Of a DNA stretch of 64,000 nt, positions 46,067 through 57,110 are shown piece by piece. The position numbers and the translations under genes are program-made. The notes beneath the pieces are model-generated. The model was not told the origin of the DNA. It did not search any database and saw nothing but the letters and a program-made list of their open reading frames with translations. The DNA comes from Capitella teleta (taxonomy: Eukaryota > Annelida > Polychaeta > Capitellidae): positions 146,993-210,992 of the forward strand of contig KB295685.1 of assembly GCA_000328365.1 (NCBI GenBank), read 5' to 3'. The stretch's first letter is position 1, and every line of letters begins with the position of its first letter.

Positions 46067-49000
46067 TTATGAATCGGTGGAGGCCTTCCCTTTTCTCTTC
46101 CTGGGTGATGATCTGCAAACAAACATCCACAACTCAATAAAACATTAAAAACGATATCGTAGAAAACTATTTTAAAAGAGTAAATTAAACTAATTCTTTG
46201 AATGTTTGAGGGGGAACGAAGATACAAAACAATATCTCTGCCAAGATCCCAGATTTCCCCAGTTTAATATCGGAGGCGTGAATTGACATGCAAGGCCAAC
46301 ACTTGGCAGAGCAGCCTCTCATAATGGAGCACCTCCTTCATGTTATCATCAGATGGAGACTCACCTGGTTTTGGGAGGATCTGCCTCCTCCGCTGCCTCC
46401 TCTTTCTTCTCTTCTTCCTCCGTCTGAAGAAGAAAAATGAAAACATTAATTTGACATGAAATACTTTTTACTTCTTGTATTCAGCAGTAGATTCAATAGA
46501 CGAGTGAACATCTAATCAACATTTATTTTATCAAAGGAAATATGGGAACCTTTTCAGTGAATGTTCAACAGTATAAAGAACAGCCAATGGTTCAGGTTTC
46601 AGATTATTCTAGCACAGTGTCTGGGCAGCATGACTCACTGAGCCACAGCCAGCTGCAATTAGCTGCGCAGTGTAATTAAAATCATTTTCGCATTAATAAA
46701 ACCCTTAGCCAACCACTTCAAAGAAAGCACTCACAGAGGCATCGAGTTGGCCTTTTCCTTTGGCACTTGGTTTTGCATCTCCCGCCTCCTCCTTTGCTCC
46801 CTCCTCTTCCTCCTCATCGTCATCCTCCTCCTCCTCATCATCCTTATCATCAGGAGTGGGCGCGTCAGTCTTCTTGCGTGCGGCCGTGATATCAGATTGC
46901 TGAAGAGGAAATGTTCACATGAATCAATCAAACTCTCTGATTTTTTAGTTTAAACAGATTTTTCCAAACTTGTGTGAATTATTTAAACAACTTTATTAAT
47001 CATTAATTTTGTAAAGACTACACGTAGAAGTTGTACAGCAATAAGAATCAACTAGCCCCATACTTTCTGGTTTTACGACAACCAAAATTAAATATAATGA
47101 GAAACATGAGAAATAATATTTCTGAAAAGCACTTTTTCAACAATTTGAAACATTTCTCAGTGCAATAAAAATTCAGAGAGAAGCCACTTAAATAAGGGAG
47201 TGAGGGAGAATGCACTTAAATAAACCATAACCCACAAATCTACATGCTTCCTAATATTAGATAGGAGAGAGATACAGAGGGTTAGTAAGGTACCTTAATA
47301 CCAGGACCAGAGTTAGGACAGAGCCAGACTGAGAGGATAGCAAATGGCAGAAGGACCACCACAGCGTACACTCCAAACAGCCATTTACGCTCCATTGCAG
47401 AGTCCCACAAGAACGCAAACCACTAATAAACAAAGACATACAACAAACAATATGAAAACTAGCGCAGAAAAATAGAGGGGTGAGCCAAGCATCACGAAAC
47501 ACACAACAAACAGGAAAAGAAAAAGAAGCAGGGAACAGAAATCTCGTTGGTCAGCATTCCAATTCAACGTTTGAAGTTTCTTTTAATTATGCGAATATTA
47601 AATGACTAAAATGTGGGAACCTTTTCAGTGAGTATTCTACAGTATAAAGAACAGCCAATGGTTCAGGTTTCAGATTAATCTAGCACAGTGTCTGGGCAGC
47701 TTGACTCACTGAGCCACAGCCAGCTGCAATTAGCTGCGCAGTTAAAACTTCTTAAAGAGTTCTTTCAAATGTTGAAGTGAAATCTTGCCAACACAAGTAC
47801 AAGTAACCAAGGGTTTGAAAGAGGAGGAGGCATGCCTCATACCACATCATGTGGTAGTCATAGTAATACCTTTGGTGCAGAGCTGGGCATGCAACAGTAT
47901 GCAATGACCAGCACAATGGGCAGGAGAACGACAATGATGAAGACGGCCCACAGCCACGGCCGCTCATTGGTGGCGTCCATAACCGCGTCTACTACGCTGC
48001 TCTGCAGGAGCAAACCTCAAAAGTTAATTACAAGCTCTGCATTTTGAGTGTGATCTGAAATTGGGAACGGAAAGGAATATTTGGGAATTTGGTGTCAGGA
48101 ACCTCAAAGATCTGCAAGCAAACAAAATGGCTGGCATATTCATCAATAATCTGCCGAATCAAATGCAAACAGTCCATGAGTTGAGTTCTGTTAATTAAAG
48201 AAAAAATCATGTATTAATCAAAACCATAGTATTATTATTCGTTTATCATAAAAAACAAAGTATATACATATATATACTCATTCAATCTTTAAGACAAAAT
48301 AAATCAAATACTGTCACTGCAGTTAATGTGTCGTAAAAATAAGTAGAGTACTTCTCATGATAGAAATAAGATTTAGCAGCAATTTTGAGCTAGATATTCT
48401 CCACTCAAAGGAAGCTACTCACCCCAGAGCTGCCTCCGGTCAATTCCTGGGTGTGTTTCAACTCCCATGTGTCCTGAGCCCACTGGCGGGCAACCTCCAT
48501 ATCATCAGTGATGATGAAGTTATCAAAGGCAATATCATTGGACATAGACCACAGCTCCAGGCCGACTGCTCCAATTGTGGACATCTTGTAGGGCTCATTG
48601 TCTTCAAAGAACTTAGGATTAGGAATCATGCGAGCGGTCCATTTGCCCTGAAGAAAACAAGAGGCAAACATGAGATACAAACTCAGATGATATCATGGGA
48701 TAATTATAAAAAGAAATGTGGGAACCTTTTCAGTGAGTATTCTACAGTATGAAGAACAGCCAATGGTTCAGGTTTTAGATTAATCTAGCACAGTGTCTGG
48801 GCAGCATGACTCACTGAGCCACAGCCAGCTGCAATTAGCTGCGCAGTGTAATTTTATTCATCACTTCAATTAAGTCAATTAACACAATCCATGGAGAGGG
48901 AAGATATGCTCAGCTGCATCACCTTTGGGCATAATAAATTTCCTGCACTTTGCTGAGGAAGAGCATTTCTGTTAATGCAATCATTGCAATTCACGGCTCT

Positions 49001-50884
49001 AAGTATAATGTAGGAACCTTTTCAGTGAGTATTCTACAGTATAAAGAACAGCCAATGGTTCAGGTTTCAGAATAATCTAGCACAGTGTCTGGGCAGCATG
49101 ACTCACTGAGCCACAGCCAGCTGCAATTAGCTGTGCACCTTCATTAATATTCATTGCAAAATGCAAATATTAACATAACCCATCAATTAATGCAGAAAAG
49201 GTTATTTGCATGCAATGCACTGGGTTTATAGGCCTAACTGAGCAGAAAAAACCTAATCAGCCCTAAAATGGTATCAGCAAAATCTGGCATAAAAGTGATG
49301 AAACATTGCAGAGATAAAATCTGGCAGCCATGAAATAATTGGAGCCTTTTTCCTCAAATTCAAAAGACAAGTGAAAACAGACTTCTGATGACTGTCACAT
49401 GTACAGGCAGAATGCTGGTTCAGAAAGACATTATCAGACATCTGTTAAACACATAAATGAGATGTAGGAACCTTTTCAGTGAGTATTCTACAGTATGAAG
49501 AACAGCCAATGGTTCAGGTTTCAGATTAATCTAGCACAGTGTCTGGGCAGCTTGACTCACTGAGCCACAGCCAGCTGCAATTAGCTGTGCAATGAGATAT
49601 ATCTTAGAACACTCAACAAGGCTACACAAGTACATATTAAAGATACTCAAAAGAGAGTTCAAATACCTTGTAATCTACGTTGTCAATCATTGGAGCCCTC
49701 CACTTGCCCTTGTAGCTGGGGTTCTTGATCATGGGGCGCGTCCACTCTCCGCACCCAGGGGCCTCTTCACAGGCAGGGTTGCTGATCATGGGGGGTTCCC
49801 ATTCGCCATCCATATCATCATCCCAGTCCTCTGGCTTCTCTGAGTCCTCATCCGGAATGAGGTCAGGCTCATCATCCAACCACCCTTCTGGTTTCACAGC
49901 ATCCGCATCCGCAATCTTCTCTGGCGCATCCTCATCCCAATCATCAGGCTTCGAAGCATCTGGATCGGGAATCTTCTCTCGCTCATCCCAATCAGCTGGC
50001 TTCTTGTCCTCAGGATCAGTGATTTCTTTAGGTGGGTTCACAGCAGGTGATACATCATTGAGCAGAGTGCCGGAGTTAACAATTGCCTGATCAACAAGTA
50101 CTTCAAATGAGTTGTCTGGTTTCACCACCAGGGTGTACAGATGGGTTTTTTTATCAGTGAAGAATTTATCGAGAGCCCCGGAAGGTTTCTTGGCGTGTTT
50201 CTCCTCAAATTCTCCAGTGATGGGATTTTGATGTCTAAAGATAAAATGAAGCTTGTTGTCATTTCCACATTTATCAGGCCCAAACATAATCGTATAGGGA
50301 GACTTGTCGTAGAATTTCTTGAGATCAGAATTTCCCTCCTCTGAAAGAAGCTTGACGTAGGCTCCGCCACAGTCTTGACCATTCTGGAATTTCACTTCAA
50401 ATTGAACAACGAATGGCTTGTTGTCAAATACGAACGGCTTCTTCAACTTGGCTGCAGTGGCGTGATGCTTTGCTTTTGACTTCAAGACTAAACTAAGATC
50501 ACCCACGAGTGGATTATCAGCTGGCTCTTCAATGCTCCATACACCATCGTACTTGGCAATGGATTCATCTGTGTCTTCTTTACGAGCTTTTGATTCCACC
50601 CAGTTCTTATGGTAAGCAGCTTCAGACTCAAAGGCATCAGTGAAGTAAGTATTGCCCTTGGCGATAGGGGCTTTGTACACTGGTCGCTCTTGCTTAGGGA
50701 CGTTTAGGTTGGGTTCTCCTGCCCCTTCTTCATCATCGTCATCAAACAGAGCAGGGTCAACATCCTCAAAGCTGGATTCATCTAGAGTGATGTCATCATC
50801 GTCAATTTCATCCTCTTGAGACAGAATCACAGATGGAAGTGAAACCACCAAAAGCGTTGCAAAGAGTAAGTGCCACCGCATCAT
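46067..50884 (-). CDS. CANX: Calnexin, with two tandem transmembrane exons
   Basis: Exons in transcript order: 49667-50884, 48423-48647, 47870-48001 (TM exon A), 47294-47422 (TM exon B), 46735-46899, 46365-46423, 46067-46112. A signal peptide ([21 protein letters not shown]) and an acidic N terminus precede the lectin domain ([23 protein letters not shown]). The P-domain repeats follow ([38 protein letters not shown]). Calnexin holds monoglucosylated glycoproteins in the ER during folding. Exons A ([15 protein letters not shown]) and B ([15 protein letters not shown]) each encode the single membrane span, and both are phase 0. One span gives about 614 aa (human 592). The cytosolic tail is acidic and ends basic ([15 protein letters not shown]). 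Five introns or intron segments carry H/ACA snoRNAs. Confidence 0.95.
46200..46340 (-). ncRNA. H/ACA-box snoRNA, family B (last calnexin intron)
   Basis: On the minus strand: hairpin 1 is closed by GGAGG/CCTCC, then an H box ATATTA. Hairpin 2 is closed by GGGGAA/TTCCCC with an upper stem GAGATA/TATCTT. ACA stands three nt before the predicted end, though separated from the stem by about five nt. Found once in the window. The fold fits the class well, but there is no second copy to confirm it. Confidence 0.6.
46538..46672 (-). ncRNA. H/ACA-box snoRNA, family A copy 5 (calnexin intron)
   Basis: In the intron 46424-46734. H box AGAATA; the terminal ACA has become ATA, a variant that some functional H/ACA RNAs use. 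Stems match the other copies (GCGCAG/CTGTGC). Confidence 0.72.
47609..47743 (-). ncRNA. H/ACA-box snoRNA, family A copy 4 (calnexin intron)
   Basis: In the intron between TM exons A and B. H box AGATTA, ACA with a three-nt tail, and both hairpins preserved. Confidence 0.82.
48714..48848 (-). ncRNA. H/ACA-box snoRNA, family A copy 3 (calnexin intron 1)
   Basis: One of three copies in the 1019-bp first coding-region intron (48648-49666). H box AGATTA; ACA followed by three nt. Confidence 0.82.
49006..49139 (-). ncRNA. H/ACA-box snoRNA, family A copy 2 (calnexin intron 1)
   Basis: H box AGATTA and ACA with a three-nt tail. The closing stem GCACAG/CTGTGC is perfect here, against a G-U pair in copies 3 to 5: a compensatory-type variation. 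Confidence 0.82.
49460..49592 (-). ncRNA. H/ACA-box snoRNA, family A copy 1 (calnexin intron 1)
   Basis: H box AGATTA, ACA with a three-nt tail and stem GCACAG/CTGTGC. About 70 nt downstream of the donor of the first coding exon. Confidence 0.82.
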
Positions 50885-51480
50885 GGAATGTTCACTGCAA
50901 TGAGATAACGTATATTTAATAATATAATTATTGCTATTAACGTGCGGATATGATCTTGTGGAGCGTTTTTTAAGTTACATGGCGATTGGATTCTGAGAGA
51001 AAGTTCAAAGTAGGAACTTAAACTTTTAACTTAAATCAAACCCACATTAGAAAGGAGCATCAAAATGAAAAGGATCCGAGTAGTACACGATGCAGTTCGG
51101 CGATTCACGGTAACGAGTCAGCCGACAACGGACAAGTCGCCAAAGAGGCGAGTCGGTGGGCGATAAACGGGTAAGTTAGCAATGAATTAAATAATTCCAA
51201 TAAAAATCACATGAAATCACTCGTACACTCTGTAGATTAGGTTCCTCTTTAAATGCTCAACAAATTTGACTCAAATGGCAGGAATTAAGCAGAAAACTTG
51301 CAATATTTAAGCGAAACGATGTGCCTCACCCCGCAGCGTTCCTCGACGACGAACGTGGACGACGCTCATTCGCCGGCTGAGAAGTTGTGACGAAGGCGAT
51401 GAAACGGCCTCTCTGATTGGTCCTTCACTTCGTATGCGGGTGCTTATTTTTCGCAATTCTTGTAGTGAATCACGATCTGA
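50885..51480 (-). promoter_or_regulatory. Calnexin upstream region
   Basis: Holds the 5' UTR and promoter of calnexin. A CCAAT box (51416-51420, minus) and CCACG (about 51353-51357, minus) are both present. They are some 60 nt apart, not the 9 nt of a canonical ER stress element, so unfolded-protein-response control is possible but not shown. Confidence 0.35.
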
Positions 51481-52377
51481 GAAGCAATTTACTTATATTT
51501 TCATTATTATTTCATTTAAATGATTATTTAGGTAACACTGGCTTTCATAAATAATACTGGGGAATCGAATTTTCGTAATTGTCATATTTATTTTATAGTG
51601 GGTCGCCTGACCAATGACCATCCCCGTTCTAAAACCAAATAGATTATCTTAGATTATCGGGATAGTCGAACAAGCCGTATTGTTATCCATATAGAAGCTT
51701 CTGGAAATATGCCATGTTTAAAGACTAATGACTATTCAAAGAATCACTAAACTATTTAAGGTAATCTCCAACAAGTTAAGAACCTATGATCATTTGATGA
51801 TTGTATAACAGAAGGTTTTACTTTATAGGAACCTTATCTTCGATTTTGTTTTTTGCCAATTAAGTAGTGCAAGTTAAAAGTGCCCATGCCAATCGTAGGA
51901 CATAATGATGATAACACTAACCTCAGATTTACTGGTGGCATTGCCGACTCAGAAACTGAACTCGAGGATTGAGCTACCCACGCACCGAGTTAAATGGAGC
52001 ATCTCTGATCCCATGGTCAAGCATTGAAGGGGGATGCAGAATTGTGCAAGTGTCAGTTGCATTCATGAACTAAAAATATCCGAAGATATATTCATCACAA
52101 ATAAACACTAAGTCAGATTCCTCAGACTACTTGAATCTTCTGTAATTATTTCTAACTCAAAAACAGAGAAACCTGGAGTCCAACTACATCTACCAAATAA
52201 AATCGATGCTTTCGAGGTGAGAACATGAGAATCCTGAATATTTATTACATAACATGTCTGAATGTGTAACACAGACGCCAGAAATACAATCAAAGGGATC
52301 ATAGGTGGTCATGGCGAACTCCTTTCAATAGTATGAAAGAGAAAATTGAAATGGTTTGGCCATATCACAAGAACAGA
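51481..52377. other. Intergenic, nothing recognised
   Basis: AT-rich spacer upstream of the SINE. No convincing gene or repeat. Confidence 0.35.
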
Positions 52378-52391
52378 TGGCCTTGCTAGAT

Positions 52392-52720
52392 GAGTGAGTG
52401 AGTGAGTGATGGGGTTTTACGGCTCCACCCAACCCGTTCGGGTGATACGGGGACCGGGGTTTCCCCCTACTCTTATAGATAAATCTCAAGGGTTTTTTAT
52501 CCTGCATACCACCATAGACAGAGGTACACAGCGCCCGGCCTTGTTACGCAGTTGGGCAGCACTGCAGAGTAACCGAAGAATTACAATTATAACGAATTAC
52601 AATTATAATTCACAATCATAACGCCCGTGGCCTGATCGGGTCTCGAACCCGGGACCTCGACCACCTTGATCGCATTGGATTGTAGTCAGCGGTTTAACCC
52701 ACTAAGCTATCCGGTCACCC
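52392..52720 (-). mobile_element. tRNA-derived SINE, full-length and recent
   Basis: On the minus strand it begins with a tRNA-like head: A box TAGCTTAGTGGGTT and B box GGGTTCGAGACC. The body is shared with the copies at 2340 and 44495. It ends in a (CACT)n tail. Identical 14-bp target duplications TGGCCTTGCTAGAT lie at 52378-52391 and 52721-52734, so insertion was by LINE-type priming and is recent. Confidence 0.92.
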
Positions 52721-52734
52721 TGGCCTTGCTAGAT

Positions 52735-53049
52735 CGATCTTGCAAGCAATCATAAGAAAGGACCACTTAAAGGAGTTTCACTTTATAGTTTATTCTTACA
52801 ATATTTTTGGTTTTACTTTATCAACTATGCATGCATTGGAATGAATATAAAATACATCCAAATGCACCACCGTCCATTTCATTATCCTCAGCAATAATTA
52901 AAACTAATTATCTTTTTTTTTTTTTTTTTCTTTTTTTTTTTTTCTTTTTTTTTGTGGAATCAAACCATATAATACACTTATAATGCTAAATTCCTTGTCC
53001 CTCTGTTTTGGCATTAATTATTACTTTTGTCACAATGTCAGAAAATCAA
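52735..53049. other. Spacer with T-rich run
   Basis: Contains a T-rich stretch at about 52913-52954 with two C interruptions; otherwise featureless. Confidence 0.5.
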
Positions 53050-53460
53050 TACCTTATTGACCTCACAATTTTTCATTTTTAATCTTGGTGTACATATGAG
53101 TTTCGAAAGATAATTCACAGTCCAAAATCATCCTTACTATTTCTGGGATAACTGAAGTCTTAATTATTTTGTCAAGAGAACAGCAACAAGGAGTTGACGG
53201 TGAGCTGTTTGTGATGGTTATTGCTGTATATATATCCAGATGAAATTGAAGGAAAGGGTCTTTGGTCCAGTTATGCATCTTGTCTAGGTCGCTTTGGAGT
53301 CCTAAATTGTACTGATGAATAAGAATTTCTATGAAATCTGGGTCATCCGCAAAAAGAAAAATACTTGATTTGGTGGCTACTGACAGGATGTTTATGATAC
53401 AAATTACGAAGAGTATTGTGAAGAGTATCGATCCTTGCAGTATCACACTTAACACTTGGT
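53050..53460 (-). mobile_element. LINE reverse transcriptase fragment
   Basis: On the minus strand a frame reads VILQGSILFTILFVICIINI, then SSIFLFADD (the catalytic FADD box), QSDLDKMHNWTKDPFLQFHLD and LDCELSFETHMYTK. This is the order seen in CR1/jockey-group polymerases. Truncated at both ends and worn. Confidence 0.7.
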
Positions 53461-53624
53461 GCAGATATTTTTCAAGTGTTTAATAAAAATATTATTATAA
53501 AATTTCGTAGTTATTCTTGTGTTATTTTTTTCTGTGCATCCATTCTAAAAGGAAGCTCCACAATCATCATTATCCTGCAATTATTATTCCTCATATAATC
53601 ATTAATTTATTAGGGATTAATGTA

Positions 53625-54496
53625 CAGTAAAAGCTCATTACAACGACATTCATTACACTGACAAATTCACTTATCGACAGCTTTTTGGTCAAAACCGATC
53701 TGCCACAATGTTAAAAGCCCGATACACTGACAAAATTCACTGTTCCGGCACTGACAGGCAAAACGCCAAACAAATGTGCCTTTAACATTGAAATATAGCT
53801 CGTTAATAACAACGACAAGCCGTCGCCTTGAGGTTGCTTCAATGACTCGCGACTGTCTCCGATGTTCACTGACCCACGACGGACGACTCACATGAATTAA
53901 AGCTCTGATGTTGTCGGCATGTTATGTTGCAATGTTTGTTTAAGCCTTTGTAAAAATATCAAAGATTCAATTCAATGGTTTGTTGGTAAACAGCTCGACA
54001 GATGAAAGGATTAAAGCTGTGAACGCCGACGCTGAACACAGAGAGTGAAATGCACATCTCCCGCTCAATTAAAGCAACGGATAGGTAGCGGTCGCCTTTG
54101 TCGGCTTTCAAATCGTTATTGTTTATTTTGATTACAAAAGATAAAAGTCCTTTGATCATTGCCGATGATCGAAAAAATATTCTATTATATTCAATGAACT
54201 CCAGCGACAGAGCGAGCGCTCGAGGTGTGAATTCACAGCTTTTGCTAATGAAAGAATAAAACACACAAAAAAACAAAGAAATAAAAAAATTGTTCTTCCT
54301 TGTTACAACACAGTATGCATGCTAGGTAACACTACATACAGTAAATCAATAGGCATTATGGAGTGACAATCATAACGTTACCATCATGGCAGTCGGTCGG
54401 TCGGTACGTTATTCGCCAAATTCGTTACACTGACAAATTCGTTACAACGACCTATTTGCCTGAAACCAAACATGTCGTTGTAACGAGCTTCTACTG
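53625..54496. mobile_element. pogo-like MITE (872 bp)
   Basis: Inverted ends CAGTAAAAGCTCATTACAAC / GTTGTAACGAGCTTCTACTG lie inside TA dinucleotides at 53623-53624 and 54497-54498. ACACTGACAAATTC motifs recur inside both ends. The end sequence differs from the element at 4378-5412, so it is a second family. No transposase frame recognised. Confidence 0.78.
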
Positions 54497-54498
54497 TA

Positions 54499-55979
54499 TT
54501 ATGCTTAGTCCGTGTTAGTTGCATACTTGCTTGCAGGCCTTCATTTTTGAGAACTTCAGGAGCTCAATTTACCAAGCATCTAAAATTGCCAAGGAGCTCA
54601 ATTTTTTACGGTCACTATGGCAATGTTCTACTGGGAAAAAAGATTATTTTTTAGGTGTCAATCATTAAAATTGCAACTCGATAGCAAAGAAGTTGAAGCA
54701 AAATTGCTCAATAAATTTGGTTAAAAAATGCAACACAAGTACTGACATCGTCATTTTATATTTATCAGTAAACATAGTAACAGACCTTATTTAAAATTGA
54801 CTCAGGTGAGTACATGTACAATTAAGATTAAGAATAATTAAGGCTTCATGCAATACTCTCAAGTAAATAAAAGTCACAGTGGATAAAAATCTTAACCAAC
54901 AGACTGGAAAGCAAAACATCAACACATCTACGCACGCGATGCGATGCACAAGGCCATGCACACGCTTGACCTTGTTTGGGCAAAGATGATTTGATAATAC
55001 TGGTTTGGGTTGACCTGAATAAATTCCAAGCATTTCCGAAGATAACCGAGTGCGTAGGAACTCAATTACGCAGGAAAGCAAAAAAACTCCAACGGCGTGA
55101 ATATCACGCCTCGGGTCCGAACTTTATCTGATACATCAATGGATATGACAAATTGAATGCTACATACAATGCATCAATACTCTGATTTCAGTACAGTTGA
55201 TTTTGGTTTTTTTGGAACAGGACGATTGGTGTTTGTCTTGTATAATATTCTATAATAGTATACTTATATAATATACTGATGTAACAAGGAGGAGATAAAC
55301 CCAAATGTAATAGGGATATCGTTTCATTATTATATAGTTTTGGTTCTCATAAAGGATTTCCTTCTTGAATATGTTGCAAGTATTAGGCGGAAGTGAAGGG
55401 CGTGGGCCGAGCAGAGTTAAGTCGTGTTTTAGTTAAATATAATAATATTATGCTTCTCTGTTTTAATATATTCTTAAATGCTCTCTTTAGAATGAATTAG
55501 ATGCAATGCTCCTTTCCTGGAACAATTACGTCACCAGAAAGATTAGAAGAGGACTTCTAAGTGGTCGACTATTAGTCATGTACGAATTCCCGTCTTTGTA
55601 TGGAGCTCGGTCGTATCAGACTGACATCAGATCGGGAGAATTAGAGAACCACGAGGATCTTGTGCTTATGCGAAATAGCATTCCCTGTGATGATGATATG
55701 TTTCAACTTTGTTGTCATACTGTAGCTGAACATAATTTGAAAATTCCAAGCTCATGTCGGAAAGCTTTGGCTCTGTATGAACAACTGAGACTAATTATTC
55801 GTACATCACCTAAAATATATTTTTGCAAATGCATGTATGATATTGAATATGTACCGTTACATTGTACATTATTGTTCGAATTATCTTTAAGTTGATTAAA
55901 GTTTGTTTTCCCTTTAAAACACTTGCTACGTACGCATTACGTAAGGTACTTAAAATGAACACACCAACAGTTTTGTTTG
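54499..55979. other. Intergenic, with one unassigned open frame
   Basis: An uninterrupted frame at 55506-55895 (plus, 129 codons) starts MLLSWNNYVTRKIRRGLL and contains CDDDMFQLCCHTVAEHNL. No family was recognised. It may be a fragment of an unidentified element. Nothing else stands out. Confidence 0.3.
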
Positions 55980-56524
55980 CCACAACTTGTATACCCTGTA
56001 GTTGGAAGTTTCGGTAGACGACATGAGTTCAGACAAGAAGAAAAACTGCAACCAGGAGAAATTGCATCACTAGATTTTTATTAAATGAACACGTGCCTAT
56101 TATACCCTATGGGAAAAACCTTCCATGCATCATTTTCGTTATTGAAAATGACACGTGACCATGTCTTAATTAAAGCCGAGAGATGGGATGTTCCTGCTTC
56201 CGATGAGGAACCCAAGGAGGTCTCCCATCCTTGTTGGGTGTTCGTCTGCAATGCATTACATTCATTGTAGAAGATGAATATGGCACAGGCTATACCTTCC
56301 AGGTCGTCGACAAACTCCCTCTAATTTGTAAGAGCCTATGCCTGAATATTTCGGAGATTGGACCCAACCGGTGCTTGCGTGTCAGACACCTCAAACAAAT
56401 CTAAAATACACTTGGCGGTGAGCATATCGATCATTCCTTGATAGACTCCCCTGAAGACCACAGGGTAGTCTTGGTTGGCTTCGAGGATGCCAAGTGTGCT
56501 CAGGCCATGACATAATCTGAAAAG
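55980..56524 (-). pseudogene. Broken coding remnant, possibly of a G2E3-type HECT-like gene
   Basis: On the minus strand, after a splice-acceptor-like TTTTCAG, a frame reads LSTLGILEANQDYPVVFRG and MIDMLTAKCILDLF. This resembles the C-terminal half of the HECT-like region of G2E3-type proteins, common as dispersed copies in invertebrates. Further downstream fragments (NECNALQTNTQQGWETSLG) are out of frame or interrupted. The plus strand also has a short readable frame here, so the assignment is tentative. Confidence 0.3.
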
Positions 56525-56924
56525 CCATTGAAATTATATAAACCCAGGGTGCGGGGATAAAATGCATTCATGTTAATCAGTTTATATGCAGATATATTAA
56601 ATGTGAGTGATGTGATGCATAGAGAGGGGAGGGGGAGGGGAATCACCAATGTAAGTCACATCACTTTGACGCAGTGAAAGATGATTCAAACGAAATGCCG
56701 AATATGAGGCGTTATACTTCGATCATAAAACTATAACCCCTCTGTACACCTATCAGTCAGCACTTAGCGGCAACATTGAGATTTACATCACTTATTGTTC
56801 TGTTAACCATTACCCGCTCGCTACACTCGTTGGTAAACAACAAAAGGATGTATTTAGGTCAACATCATTTACTGCTTCATGGTCATTCACACCTCCTATA
56901 ATTATCCATGTTCTGCATAATGCA

Positions 56925-57110
56925 TGTAGGGATCACAGGTTGAGAAAAATAGAGACAACCAAGGATCTCAATACAGAAGGACTGAACTTTATTGCACAGG
57001 TAAGCGTTTATATATTGTAGTGTGATAATGAAACGATTGAGTGGATATGCGATTGAGTAGATATGCGATTGAGCAGATGAGCGAGTTTGTCATAATGTGG
57101 CACTGCTACA
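56925..57110 (-). repeat. 3' LTR of the Ty3/gypsy element
   Basis: 186 bp, bounded by TG...CA on the element's strand; near-identical to the other LTR. Confidence 0.93.

Noticed and set aside
48028-48210. Open frame of 60 codons on the minus strand in a calnexin intron
   Set aside because: No similarity to calnexin or to any family I know. The body-to-exon A splice fits without it. It could be a cryptic exon or chance.
46538-49592. The 133-bp calnexin intron repeat as a SINE or MITE
   Set aside because: All six copies keep H and ACA boxes and paired stems, lie only in introns and only in sense orientation, and have no target-site duplications. The A/B-box-like strings are in the wrong order for a tRNA-type SINE.
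49725-50090. 121-codon plus-strand frame, serine-rich
   Set aside because: It is the antisense shadow of the calnexin P-domain repeats.
51340-51425. Canonical ER stress element in the calnexin promoter
   Set aside because: CCAAT and CCACG are both present but about 60 nt apart rather than 9.
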